DNA from: Oscillospiraceae bacterium
GTDB lineage: Bacteria; Bacillota; Clostridia; Oscillospirales; Oscillospiraceae
Assembly (NCBI GenBank): GCA_015068225.1
Contig: SVKX01000014.1
Coordinates: forward strand, 1-37,903
Length of the DNA: 37,903 nucleotides
Reading direction: 5' to 3'
The notes beneath the pieces were generated by a model that was not told where the DNA came from, did not search any database, and saw only the letters and a list, made by a program, of their open reading frames with translations. The translations under genes and the position numbers were made by a program. Within the stretch, counting starts at the first letter, position 1; each line of letters opens with the position of its first letter. Positions 8,173-15,990 of the stretch are shown piece by piece.

Positions 8173-8732
8173 GCAAAGGAAGACTGTTTGTGATCTCCGG
8201 CGCTTCCGGAGTGGGAAAGAGCACAGTGCTAAATGAAGTGATGGCAGCGCGGTCAGATCTTCGTTTTTCTGTATCCGCCACCACCCGAGCCCCCAGACCC
8301 GGCGAGCAGGATGGAGTAAGCTATTATTTCGTTACCAAAGCTCAGTTTCAGGAAATGATCCGGCAGGATGCCTTTGTAGAGTATGATGCCCATATGGATA
8401 ACTACTACGGAACCCCCAAGGCCCAGCTGGAAGAAAAGTTGAAAGATGGCAGCGTCATATTGGACATTGAGCCAAACGGTGCCTTTGCAGTCCGCAAAAC
8501 AAGGCCGGATGCGGTTCTGATATTCATTGCGCCGCCCTCCCTGGAGGAACTGGAAAAGCGGCTTCGCAGCCGTGGTGACACCTCTCAGGACCAGATCCAA
8601 CTGCGACTGGACCGTGCCGGCTGGGAGATGGAGCAAAGCAAGCAATACGACTATATCGTTGTAAATGACCAGGTGCAGACCTGTGCCCAAAAGATATTAC
8701 ATATCATCGCAAAAAGCTGCGATGAGGAATGA
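8169..8732 (+). CDS. gmk: guanylate kinase
   Basis: Converts GMP to GDP with ATP, an essential step in guanine nucleotide supply. At 187 residues it is a typical Gmk. The P-loop GASGVGKS is at 11-18, the GMP-binding region [18 protein letters not shown] at about 38-55, and the [15 protein letters not shown] segment at about 73-87. The lid and later part carry [16 protein letters not shown]. The ATG overlaps the remA stop. Its own stop lies 14 bases before rpoZ, whose binding site overlaps the end of gmk. Confidence 0.97.
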   Translation: MSKGRLFVISGASGVGKSTVLNEVMAARSDLRFSVSATTRAPRPGEQDGVSYYFVTKAQFQEMIRQDAFVEYDAHMDNYYGTPKAQLEEKLKDGSVILDIEPNGAFAVRKTRPDAVLIFIAPPSLEELEKRLRSRGDTSQDQIQLRLDRAGWEMEQSKQYDYIVVNDQVQTCAQKILHIIAKSCDEE

Positions 8733-8746
8733 TGGAGGAAAGAATT

Positions 8747-8953
8747 ATGTTGTACCCCCCTGTTGCTGACCTGCTGAAGGATGTGCAGAGCCGTTATCTT
8801 CTGGTGAATGTGGTAGCCCATCGGGCACGCCAGATCGCCACAGAGGCAGAGGAATTTGGTGAGGAGCTTACAGAGAAGCCGGTAACACTGGCGATCAAAG
8901 AGGTCGCTGATGGCAAGCTGAGTGCCGGATTGAAGGACGAGTATTCCAACTAA
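8747..8953 (+). CDS. rpoZ: DNA-directed RNA polymerase omega subunit
   Basis: A small subunit that helps fold and assemble the beta' subunit of RNA polymerase. The ATG at 8747 gives 68 residues starting MLYPPVADLL, as expected for Firmicute omega, with GGAGGA 7 bases upstream. Two earlier in-frame ATGs (8729, 8732) would put that binding site inside the gene, so they are not preferred. The conserved helix LVNVVAHRARQIA and the segment KPVTLAIKEVADGKL are present. Its place after gmk is the standard order. Confidence 0.93.
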   Translation: MLYPPVADLLKDVQSRYLLVNVVAHRARQIATEAEEFGEELTEKPVTLAIKEVADGKLSAGLKDEYSN

Positions 8954-8971
8954 TGGATCAGGAGGGGCTTT

Positions 8972-11422
8972 ATGATTGCAAAAATTGCGGTTTCTGCGGC
9001 ACCTTTTGCCATCGATAAGCCCTATTCCTACCGGATTCCCCATGAAATGCGACTGAGTCCTGGTGTGCGGGTCACAGTTCCCTTTGGAAGAGGAAACCGC
9101 CGCACAGAGGGTGTGGTGCTTTCTGTGGAGGAAGGCAGCGAGGAAGGCCTGAAGGCAGTGGATACCTGTCTGGATGCTGAGCCTTTGATCTCTGAAAGCA
9201 TGCTTCGCCTTGCAGCCTTTTTGCGGGAGCGGTGCTTTTGCACCCTGTATGAGTGCCTGCGGGCTATGCTTCCGGCACCGCTGTGGTTTCGCACAAAAAA
9301 TACCTACAGTCTGACGGATGACCGTTCCTGGCAGGAAAAAGGCTGCCGTCAAGGCGATGCCAGTATTATCTTGAACCATTTGCAGGAGTTGGGCGGCGAG
9401 GCGGATGAGACGGCGCTGCGGGCCTTTTTTGCAGATGAGGAAGCCTTCCACGGTGCTTTGCAATACTTGCTCCGGAAAAAATGGATCGCGGGTGCGCAAA
9501 GCTATCTGCCCGGGGCATCGGACAAGACGGAGAGAATCGCGACCCTGGCATCCTCTGCTGAGGAAGCCATGGAGTTTGCCGCCAAGCGTCCGAAATCAGC
9601 TGCCATGCAGCGTTCGGTGCTGGAGGTCATGTGTGCGGTGGGCTGCGTGTCGGTAAAAGAGCTTTGCTATTATACCGGTGCCGGCATTGCCACGGTAAAG
9701 CGGCTGGAAAAACTGGGTTATCTGACCCTGTCGGAAAGACCGGTGCTGCGTTGTAAAGACATTCAGCCGGCGGTGCTGTCCGGCCCGTTGGAGCTGAATG
9801 AGGAGCAGCAGGCGGCTTTCGATGGTCTGACTCAACAGATGGACAGGCCCTCTCCCGGTGTTGCGCTGCTTCAAGGTGTGACCGGATCGGGAAAAACTGC
9901 AGTGTATCTAAAACTCATCCGCAAATGTCTGGATGATGGAAAAAGCGCGCTGCTGCTTGTGCCGGAGATTGCCCTGACACCCCAGCTTCTGAGCCTGCTT
10001 GCTGCCCATTTTGGCGATCAGGTGGCTGTGCAGCACAGCAGTTTGACTCCCGGCGAGCGCTATGACCACTGGAAACGGATCCGAAGCGGAGATGCCAGAG
10101 TGGTTGTTGGCACCCGCAGTGCGGTGTTTGCACCTTGTTCACATTTGGGTGTTATCATTGTGGATGAGGAGCAGGAGCACTCTTATAAATCAGAAAATTC
10201 TCCCCGATACGATGCCAAAGAGGTGGCACTATGGAGGGGATTTAAGGAAAAAGCGCTGGTGCTGTTTGGCTCTGCCACACCTTCGGTGGAGACTATGTAC
10301 CACGCGAAAAAAGGCGACTACAGCCTTTACACATTGACCCATCGCTATAATGGAAAAGCCCTGCCGGAGGTTCGCATTGTGGATATGCGGGAGGAACTGA
10401 AGGCGGGAAATGACCTGTCTCTGAGCGATTATTTGCTGGATCTGATCGGTCAGACCCGGATAGACCGGAAGCAGACGATCCTGTTTCTTAACCGTCGGGG
10501 CAACAGCCGGGCGCTGGTTTGTGTGGACTGTCGGGAGACACCGGAATGCCCCCGCTGCAGCACAAGGCTTACCTATCACTCTGCCAATGAGCGGCTGATG
10601 TGCCATTATTGCGGGTTTTCTCAGCCCGTTCCGGCAAGATGCCCTGTTTGCGGCGGTCCGGTAAAACGGATCGGCACCGGAACGCAGAAGGTCCAGCAGG
10701 AGCTTCTGGAGGTGTTTCCGGATATGCAGGTATCCCGTATGGATACCGATACGGTCAATGCCGTCAATACCCACGAAAAGATCCTTGCGGATTTCACAAA
10801 AGATAATGTGCCGGTGCTCATTGGCACCCAGATGGTTGCCAAGGGACTGAATCTTCCGTGTGTTACACTGGTAGGTGTGCTGGATGCGGATCTGGGGCTC
10901 TATTCCGGCTCTTATCGGGCGGCGGAGACCACATTTAATATGCTGACCCAGGTAGTGGGTAGAGCAGGACGGGGAGAAACCCCCGGCTCTGCAGTGATCC
11001 AGACTATGATGCCGGAGCATCCGGTGATCACCCTTGCGGCAAAGCAGGATTATGATGCTTTCTACGCATTGGAAGAGAACCTGAGAAGAGGGCAGATGCT
11101 TCCACCCTTTGGAGATCTGGCGGCAGTTACCTTCTTAGGTCAGGATGAAGCGCAGGTTCTTCGGGGCGCTGCCAAATTCGCGGCCAGCCTGAATGCCTGC
11201 TTGAAGCAGCCTGCCTATGAAAAGGAAACCTGTCAGGTGCTTGGCCCGGCACCCTGTGCTGTGCCGAAGATCAATTATAATTTCCGCTACCGGCTGACCC
11301 TGCGCTGCCATATGAGCAAGACGCTGCGGGCACTGCTTGCCCACCTGCTGCGGCAGTTTATGCTGGACAGTGCCAACCGTGGCGTATCGGCTTTTGTAGA
11401 TGTAAATGGGATCGAGGAATAA
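8972..11422 (+). CDS. priA: primosomal protein N' (replication restart helicase)
   Basis: A DNA helicase of 816 residues that reloads the replisome at stalled forks. It has an N-terminal DNA-binding domain (1-105) and a winged-helix region (about 200-255). Helicase lobe 1 has Walker A GVTGSGKT (302-309) and the Walker B-type box DEEQ (398-401), where most PriA proteins have DEEH. Lobe 2 carries eight zinc-binding cysteines (517, 520, 526, 529, 544, 547, 557, 560), then GTGTQKVQQEL and QVVGRAGRG. AGGAGGGG precedes the ATG. In Bacillus coaBC lies between rpoZ and priA; here the gap is only 18 bases and coaBC is absent. Confidence 0.97.
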   Translation: MIAKIAVSAAPFAIDKPYSYRIPHEMRLSPGVRVTVPFGRGNRRTEGVVLSVEEGSEEGLKAVDTCLDAEPLISESMLRLAAFLRERCFCTLYECLRAMLPAPLWFRTKNTYSLTDDRSWQEKGCRQGDASIILNHLQELGGEADETALRAFFADEEAFHGALQYLLRKKWIAGAQSYLPGASDKTERIATLASSAEEAMEFAAKRPKSAAMQRSVLEVMCAVGCVSVKELCYYTGAGIATVKRLEKLGYLTLSERPVLRCKDIQPAVLSGPLELNEEQQAAFDGLTQQMDRPSPGVALLQGVTGSGKTAVYLKLIRKCLDDGKSALLLVPEIALTPQLLSLLAAHFGDQVAVQHSSLTPGERYDHWKRIRSGDARVVVGTRSAVFAPCSHLGVIIVDEEQEHSYKSENSPRYDAKEVALWRGFKEKALVLFGSATPSVETMYHAKKGDYSLYTLTHRYNGKALPEVRIVDMREELKAGNDLSLSDYLLDLIGQTRIDRKQTILFLNRRGNSRALVCVDCRETPECPRCSTRLTYHSANERLMCHYCGFSQPVPARCPVCGGPVKRIGTGTQKVQQELLEVFPDMQVSRMDTDTVNAVNTHEKILADFTKDNVPVLIGTQMVAKGLNLPCVTLVGVLDADLGLYSGSYRAAETTFNMLTQVVGRAGRGETPGSAVIQTMMPEHPVITLAAKQDYDAFYALEENLRRGQMLPPFGDLAAVTFLGQDEAQVLRGAAKFAASLNACLKQPAYEKETCQVLGPAPCAVPKINYNFRYRLTLRCHMSKTLRALLAHLLRQFMLDSANRGVSAFVDVNGIEE

Positions 11423-11436
11423 AGAAAGGGAAATCT

Positions 11437-11910
11437 ATGGGTATCAGAAACATTTTGACGGACAAAGAGCCTGCTTTGCATAAGGTGTGCAAGCCGGTCC
11501 GGTCCTTTGACAGCCGGCTGCACAAGCTGCTGGATGATATGAAAGACACATTGCTGGAAGCCAACGGCGTGGGCCTTGCGGCTCCTCAAGTGGGCATTCT
11601 GCGCAGGGTTGTGATTGTGGACACCGGTGAAGAAATGCTGGAGCTGATCAATCCGGAGCTCGTGGAAACCGATGGGGAACAGGTGGGCCCTGAGGGCTGC
11701 CTGAGCGTTCCGGGCAGGTACGGTCTGGTAAAGCGGCCTTATTATGCTAAGGTTCGGGCGCAGGACCGGTTCGGCGACTGGTTTGAGGCAGAGGGCGAGG
11801 AACTGATCGGTCGCTGCTTCTGTCACGAGCTGGACCATCTGGACGGCATTCTTTATACCCAGGTCATGGAGCGGTTCCTGACCGAGGAAGAATTGGCTGC
11901 TGACGAATAA
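11437..11910 (+). CDS. def: peptide deformylase
   Basis: A metalloenzyme that removes the N-formyl group from new proteins. All three motifs of an active deformylase are present in its 157 residues: GVGLAAPQ (44-51), EGCLS (86-90, metal ligand Cys88) and HELDH (130-134, metal ligands His130 and His134, catalytic Glu131). AAAGGGAAA precedes the ATG. It is paired with fmt, the enzyme that adds the formyl group, in the conserved priA-def-fmt order. Confidence 0.97.
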   Translation: MGIRNILTDKEPALHKVCKPVRSFDSRLHKLLDDMKDTLLEANGVGLAAPQVGILRRVVIVDTGEEMLELINPELVETDGEQVGPEGCLSVPGRYGLVKRPYYAKVRAQDRFGDWFEAEGEELIGRCFCHELDHLDGILYTQVMERFLTEEELAADE

Positions 11911-11929
11911 TCGATTGCGAGGAAATTAC

Positions 11930-12838
11930 ATGAAGATCGTGTTTATGGGAACGCCGGATATTGCCGCAACCTGTCTGGAAAAGCTGATGGCAGACGGATT
12001 CGATGTGGCCGCAGTGTATACCCAGCCCGACAGACCCAAAAACAGAGGCATGAAGCTGGCGTTCTCTCCTGTAAAGGAAGTGGCGCTGAAATATGATCTG
12101 CCGGTGTACCAGCCGGAAAACTTCCGGGACGCGGAAACGGTGCAGACTTTGAAAGACCTGCAGCCTGATGTGATCGCGGTGGTGGCCTACGGCAGGATCC
12201 TGCCCCAGTCGGTGTTGGACATTCCGTCTAAGGGGTGCATCAATATCCATGCCAGCTTGCTCCCGTCCTACCGCGGCTCTGCGCCTTATCAGTGGGCGGT
12301 GCTGGACGGACTGGAGGAGACCGGCGTTACGGCGATGTATCTGTGCCGGGAGATGGATGCCGGCGACATGATCGATACTGCAAAAACACCCATTGGTCCG
12401 GATGAAACCGCCGGAGAGCTGCTGGACCGTCTGGCAGCGCTGGGTGCAGAGCTTTTGAGCAAAACCATGGACCGGCTGAGCAAGGGCGGGGTAGAGGGGG
12501 TCCCTCAGGATCACAGCCTCGCCACCTATGCGCCCATGCTGGACAAGTCCATGTGTCCCATTGATTGGAACAAAACTGCCAATCAGATACACAATCAGGT
12601 CAGAGGGCTGCATCCCTGGCCTGTGGCGACCATGGAGCTGAATGGACAAAAGTTTAAAGTACACGCAACAGCCGTTACAGAAGGCAGCGGCTATCCCGGT
12701 CAGATCCTTGGCCTTACCAAGACGGGCCTGAAGATCGCCTGCGGTGAGGGCGCGATTGAGATCCGCAGCTTGCAGGCAGAGGGCGGAAAGCGCATGGCTG
12801 CATGCGATTACTTCCGCGGCCATCCGCTGGAGGTTTAA
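11930..12838 (+). CDS. fmt: methionyl-tRNA formyltransferase
   Basis: Formylates initiator methionyl-tRNA using 10-formyl-tetrahydrofolate. The ATG at 11930, with GCGAGGAAA just upstream, gives 302 residues starting MKIVFMGTPD. An in-frame TTG five codons earlier overlaps that binding site and is rejected. The formyltransferase core has the catalytic set Asn105, His107 (NIHASLLPSYRGSAP) and Asp143 (EMDAGDMI). The C-terminal tRNA-binding domain starts near residue 205 (IDWNKTANQIHNQVRGLHPWP). It lies 19 bases after def and one base before rsmB. Confidence 0.97.
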   Translation: MKIVFMGTPDIAATCLEKLMADGFDVAAVYTQPDRPKNRGMKLAFSPVKEVALKYDLPVYQPENFRDAETVQTLKDLQPDVIAVVAYGRILPQSVLDIPSKGCINIHASLLPSYRGSAPYQWAVLDGLEETGVTAMYLCREMDAGDMIDTAKTPIGPDETAGELLDRLAALGAELLSKTMDRLSKGGVEGVPQDHSLATYAPMLDKSMCPIDWNKTANQIHNQVRGLHPWPVATMELNGQKFKVHATAVTEGSGYPGQILGLTKTGLKIACGEGAIEIRSLQAEGGKRMAACDYFRGHPLEV

Positions 12839-12839
12839 G

Positions 12840-14159
12840 ATGGATGGCAGAAAAACTGCGCTGGATGTGCTCATTTCCTGCCGCAAGCAGGGAGCATGGG
12901 CAAACGGTGCTTTGAAAGAATATATCCTCCGGGACCGGCTTGACCGGCGGGATGCGGCCCTGGCGGCAAGACTTTGCTATGGTGTTCTGCAAAACCGATA
13001 TTGGCTTGACTTTACTTTGCAGCAGCTTCTGACGGGAAAGGTAAAGGATCTGCACCCTGTGGTGCGGGATATACTGCATCTGGGTCTGTATCAGATCTGT
13101 TTTCTCGACAAAATCCCTGCCTCTGCCGCTGTCAATGAAGCGGTGGCTCAGGCGAAGAAATACTGTCCCGGTCAGCGGTGGGCATCCGGTCTTGTCAATG
13201 CGGTGCTGCGAAAGGCTTCCCAGAACAAAGGCAGCCTGCGTCCGCCCCGGACTTTGCAGGAGCGGTACAGCCATCCGCAGGTCCTAATCGATCTTCTTGG
13301 CAGCTATGTAGGCAGCCACAGGCTGGAAGCTATGCTTGCTGCCAATAATATGGCCCCTCAGACAGTGGTGCAGGTCAATACCCTACGCACGAATACAGAT
13401 GCGCTGCTGCAAATGCTTTCTGCTGAGGGCATTGAGGCGGAAAAACACAGCTGGATGCCGGATTGCCTGATTCTGGGCAGCACCGGCAATCTGGAAAAGC
13501 TGCAAAGCTTTCAAGACGGACTGTTTTATGTACAAGATCCTGCCGCAAAGCTCAGCGTTTTCTGCGCTCGGCTTCCGGAAGGGGAGAATGTGCAGATTTT
13601 AGATTGCTGCGCAGCACCCGGCGGTAAGAGTTTTGCCGCTGCCTTTGCTCTGAAAGGGCAGGGCACGATACATTCCTGTGATATCCACGCCCATAAGACG
13701 GTGCTGATTCAAAATGGCGCGGATCGTCTTGGGATTGGAAATATAAAAGTTTACCAGCAGGATGCTTCTCAGGAGAATCCTGCATGGCTGGAGAAAATGG
13801 ACGCTGTGATCGCGGACGTTCCCTGCTCCGGTTACGGGATTATCCGGAAAAAACCGGACATTCGCTATAAAGATCCCAAGGGAATGCAGCAGCTTCCTGA
13901 GCTTCAGCTGCAGATCCTGAGTCAGCAGGCCCGCTATGTAAAGCCGGGCGGAACGCTGCTGTATTCCACCTGTACATTGGTTCGGGCGGAAAATGAGGGC
14001 GTTGTGGAGAAATTTCTGGAGCATCATCCGGAATTCCATACGGAAGCATTGCAGCTTCCCCATCCGTTCCCGGAAAACAAGACCGGCATGCTGACCCTTG
14101 TGCCGGGAGAGTATGACACAGACGGCTTCTTCATCTGCCGCCTGCGGAGGAAAGCATGA
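12840..14159 (+). CDS. rsmB: 16S rRNA (cytosine(967)-C(5))-methyltransferase
   Basis: A SAM-dependent methyltransferase that modifies C967 of 16S rRNA. The ATG at 12840 gives 439 residues with GGAGG upstream; longer readings would begin inside fmt. An N-terminal NusB-like helical domain (residues 3-130) precedes the catalytic domain. The SAM motif is CCAAPGGK (256-263), the assisting cysteine is Cys329 in DVPCSG, and the nucleophile is Cys378 in YSTCTL. It overlaps rlmN by 4 bases, so two rRNA methyltransferases are coupled. Confidence 0.96.
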   Translation: MDGRKTALDVLISCRKQGAWANGALKEYILRDRLDRRDAALAARLCYGVLQNRYWLDFTLQQLLTGKVKDLHPVVRDILHLGLYQICFLDKIPASAAVNEAVAQAKKYCPGQRWASGLVNAVLRKASQNKGSLRPPRTLQERYSHPQVLIDLLGSYVGSHRLEAMLAANNMAPQTVVQVNTLRTNTDALLQMLSAEGIEAEKHSWMPDCLILGSTGNLEKLQSFQDGLFYVQDPAAKLSVFCARLPEGENVQILDCCAAPGGKSFAAAFALKGQGTIHSCDIHAHKTVLIQNGADRLGIGNIKVYQQDASQENPAWLEKMDAVIADVPCSGYGIIRKKPDIRYKDPKGMQQLPELQLQILSQQARYVKPGGTLLYSTCTLVRAENEGVVEKFLEHHPEFHTEALQLPHPFPENKTGMLTLVPGEYDTDGFFICRLRRKA

Positions 14160-15190
14160 GCAAGAATCTGAAATCCATGACATTGCCGGAGCTTGGCGCT
14201 GTTTTAAAGGAAATGGGACAGCCGGCCTTTCGGGCAAAGCAGGTCTACACATGGCTGCATAAGGGTGTCCGCAGCTATGAGGAGATGACCAACCTGCCAA
14301 AAGCGCTCCGGGATAGCCTTGCGGAGCAGTTTCCCATTTGCCCGCCTCAGGTGGTGCGCAGACAGGAATCCCAAAAGGATGGTACCATCAAGTACCTCTG
14401 GCAGCTGTCCGATGGCAACTGTGTGGAAACGGTGCTGATGCGTTATCATTATGGAAATACGGTCTGCATTTCCACAGAGGTGGGATGCCGGATGGGATGC
14501 GCATTCTGCGCATCTACATTGGGCGGCCTGATCCGGAAGCTGGAACCCTTTGAAATGCTGGATCAGGTGCTGTTCACTCAGGTGGATTCGGGTCTGCCGG
14601 TCTCCCATATCGTGCTGATGGGCATTGGAGAGCCGCTGGATAACTATGAAAATGTGCTGCGCTTTCTGGAGCTTGTCAACAGCGAAGACGGGATGAACAT
14701 TTCTATGCGGCATATCAGCCTTTCTACTTGTGGCCTTGTGCCGAAGATCGATGCGCTGGCACAGGAAAAACTGCAGCTAACCCTTTCTGTTTCCCTGCAC
14801 GCGCCCAATGATCAGATCCGGGATGCCATTATGCCGGTAAACAGGGCTTATCCCACGGAAGAGCTGATTGGTGCCTGCCGCAGATATTATGAAGCAACAG
14901 GGCGTCGGATTTCGTTTGAATATGCCATGATCGACGGCATAAACGACTCTGTGGAGAATGCGCGGGAACTTCTGCGCAGGATGAAGGGTCTGCCTGCCCA
15001 TTTTAATTTGATTCCGCTAAATCATGTGGAAGAAAGCCCCCTGAAACCCAGCAGCAAGGAAACGGTGGCTCGCTTCCAGAAGTGTCTGACAGACGGGGGG
15101 ATCCCTGCCACAGTCCGCAGAACGCTGGGTGGCGATATTGATGCTTCCTGCGGACAGCTGAGAAGAAAATACAACAAAGAGAAAAACTAA
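14156..15190 (+). CDS. rlmN: dual-specificity RNA methyltransferase (23S rRNA A2503)
   Basis: A radical-SAM enzyme that methylates C2 of A2503 in 23S rRNA and, in the family, A37 of some tRNAs. At 344 residues it has full length. The 4Fe-4S cluster cysteines are Cys111, Cys115 and Cys118 (CRMGCAFC). GIGEPLDNYENV and LSVSLHAPND follow, and the methyl-carrying Cys332 lies in RTLGGDIDASCGQL. The Cfr resistance enzyme is a relative, but context and sequence fit the housekeeping RlmN. The ATG overlaps the rsmB stop. A 42-base gap to prpC follows, without an obvious terminator. Confidence 0.96.
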   Translation: MSKNLKSMTLPELGAVLKEMGQPAFRAKQVYTWLHKGVRSYEEMTNLPKALRDSLAEQFPICPPQVVRRQESQKDGTIKYLWQLSDGNCVETVLMRYHYGNTVCISTEVGCRMGCAFCASTLGGLIRKLEPFEMLDQVLFTQVDSGLPVSHIVLMGIGEPLDNYENVLRFLELVNSEDGMNISMRHISLSTCGLVPKIDALAQEKLQLTLSVSLHAPNDQIRDAIMPVNRAYPTEELIGACRRYYEATGRRISFEYAMIDGINDSVENARELLRRMKGLPAHFNLIPLNHVEESPLKPSSKETVARFQKCLTDGGIPATVRRTLGGDIDASCGQLRRKYNKEKN

Positions 15191-15232
15191 CGCATATCAT
15201 TATTTATTTCGGAGGAAGGGAGTGGATCCAAA

Positions 15233-15964
15233 ATGCAAAGTTGGGGATTAACCGACCCGGGATGTGTCCGCAGTCAGAATCAGGACGCGTTCCAGATCGA
15301 GCAGTTAGACCGCAATAGCATCCTGTGTGTCCTTTGCGACGGCATGGGTGGAGCCAGATCCGGAAATGTGGCAAGCACATTGGCAACGGAGGTATTTGTT
15401 GAAGAGGTTCGCAGAGTGTGGTCCTCCGGAATGGATGCGGAAAAACTGGATCAAATGTTGCAAGGCGCCGTAAAACTGGCGAATTTTACAGTTTTTGATC
15501 AAGCACAGCAGTTTGAAGAGTTTAACGGAATGGGTACCACCCTGGTGGCTGTGCTGATCCATGGCCGCGGTGCTACCGTTGTCAATGTGGGAGACAGCCG
15601 GGCATACCGGGTCAACCGGGACGGCATCCGCCGCCTGACGATAGACCATTCTCTGGTGCAGATGATGGTTGAGCGGGGCGAGCTGACGCCGGAGCAGGCT
15701 CGTACTTACCCCGGAAAGAATTATATCACCCGTGCCATCGGTACAGAACCGGTGGTCCAGTGCGATATTTTCCATTTGGATGTAGAGCGGGGAGACTGTC
15801 TGCTGCTTTGCAGCGACGGCCTTTCCAATATCATGGACGATCAGGAGATCTTGTTTGAGGTCGTTCACGGTGTAAACAAACAGTATTGCTGCCAGCGTTT
15901 GCTGGATATAGCCAAGAACCGCGGCGCGCCGGATAATGTAACCAGTATTCTGGTGCAGGTCTGA
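15233..15964 (+). CDS. prpC: PP2C-type Ser/Thr protein phosphatase
   Basis: A metal-dependent phosphatase of 243 residues that reverses phosphorylation by the kinase encoded next to it. PP2C motifs are complete: DPGCVRSQNQDAF (8-20), the metal-binding Asp36 in CDGMGGARSG, NVGDSRAYR, LCSDGLSN and the final APDNVTSILV. GGAGGAAGGGAG lies upstream; its spacing to the ATG is slightly long, but no better start is seen. prpC-prkC-rsgA is the conserved order in Firmicutes. Confidence 0.95.
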   Translation: MQSWGLTDPGCVRSQNQDAFQIEQLDRNSILCVLCDGMGGARSGNVASTLATEVFVEEVRRVWSSGMDAEKLDQMLQGAVKLANFTVFDQAQQFEEFNGMGTTLVAVLIHGRGATVVNVGDSRAYRVNRDGIRRLTIDHSLVQMMVERGELTPEQARTYPGKNYITRAIGTEPVVQCDIFHLDVERGDCLLLCSDGLSNIMDDQEILFEVVHGVNKQYCCQRLLDIAKNRGAPDNVTSILVQV

Positions 15965-15990
15965 CGGCTGCGGTGAGAGGAGATTCTTTT

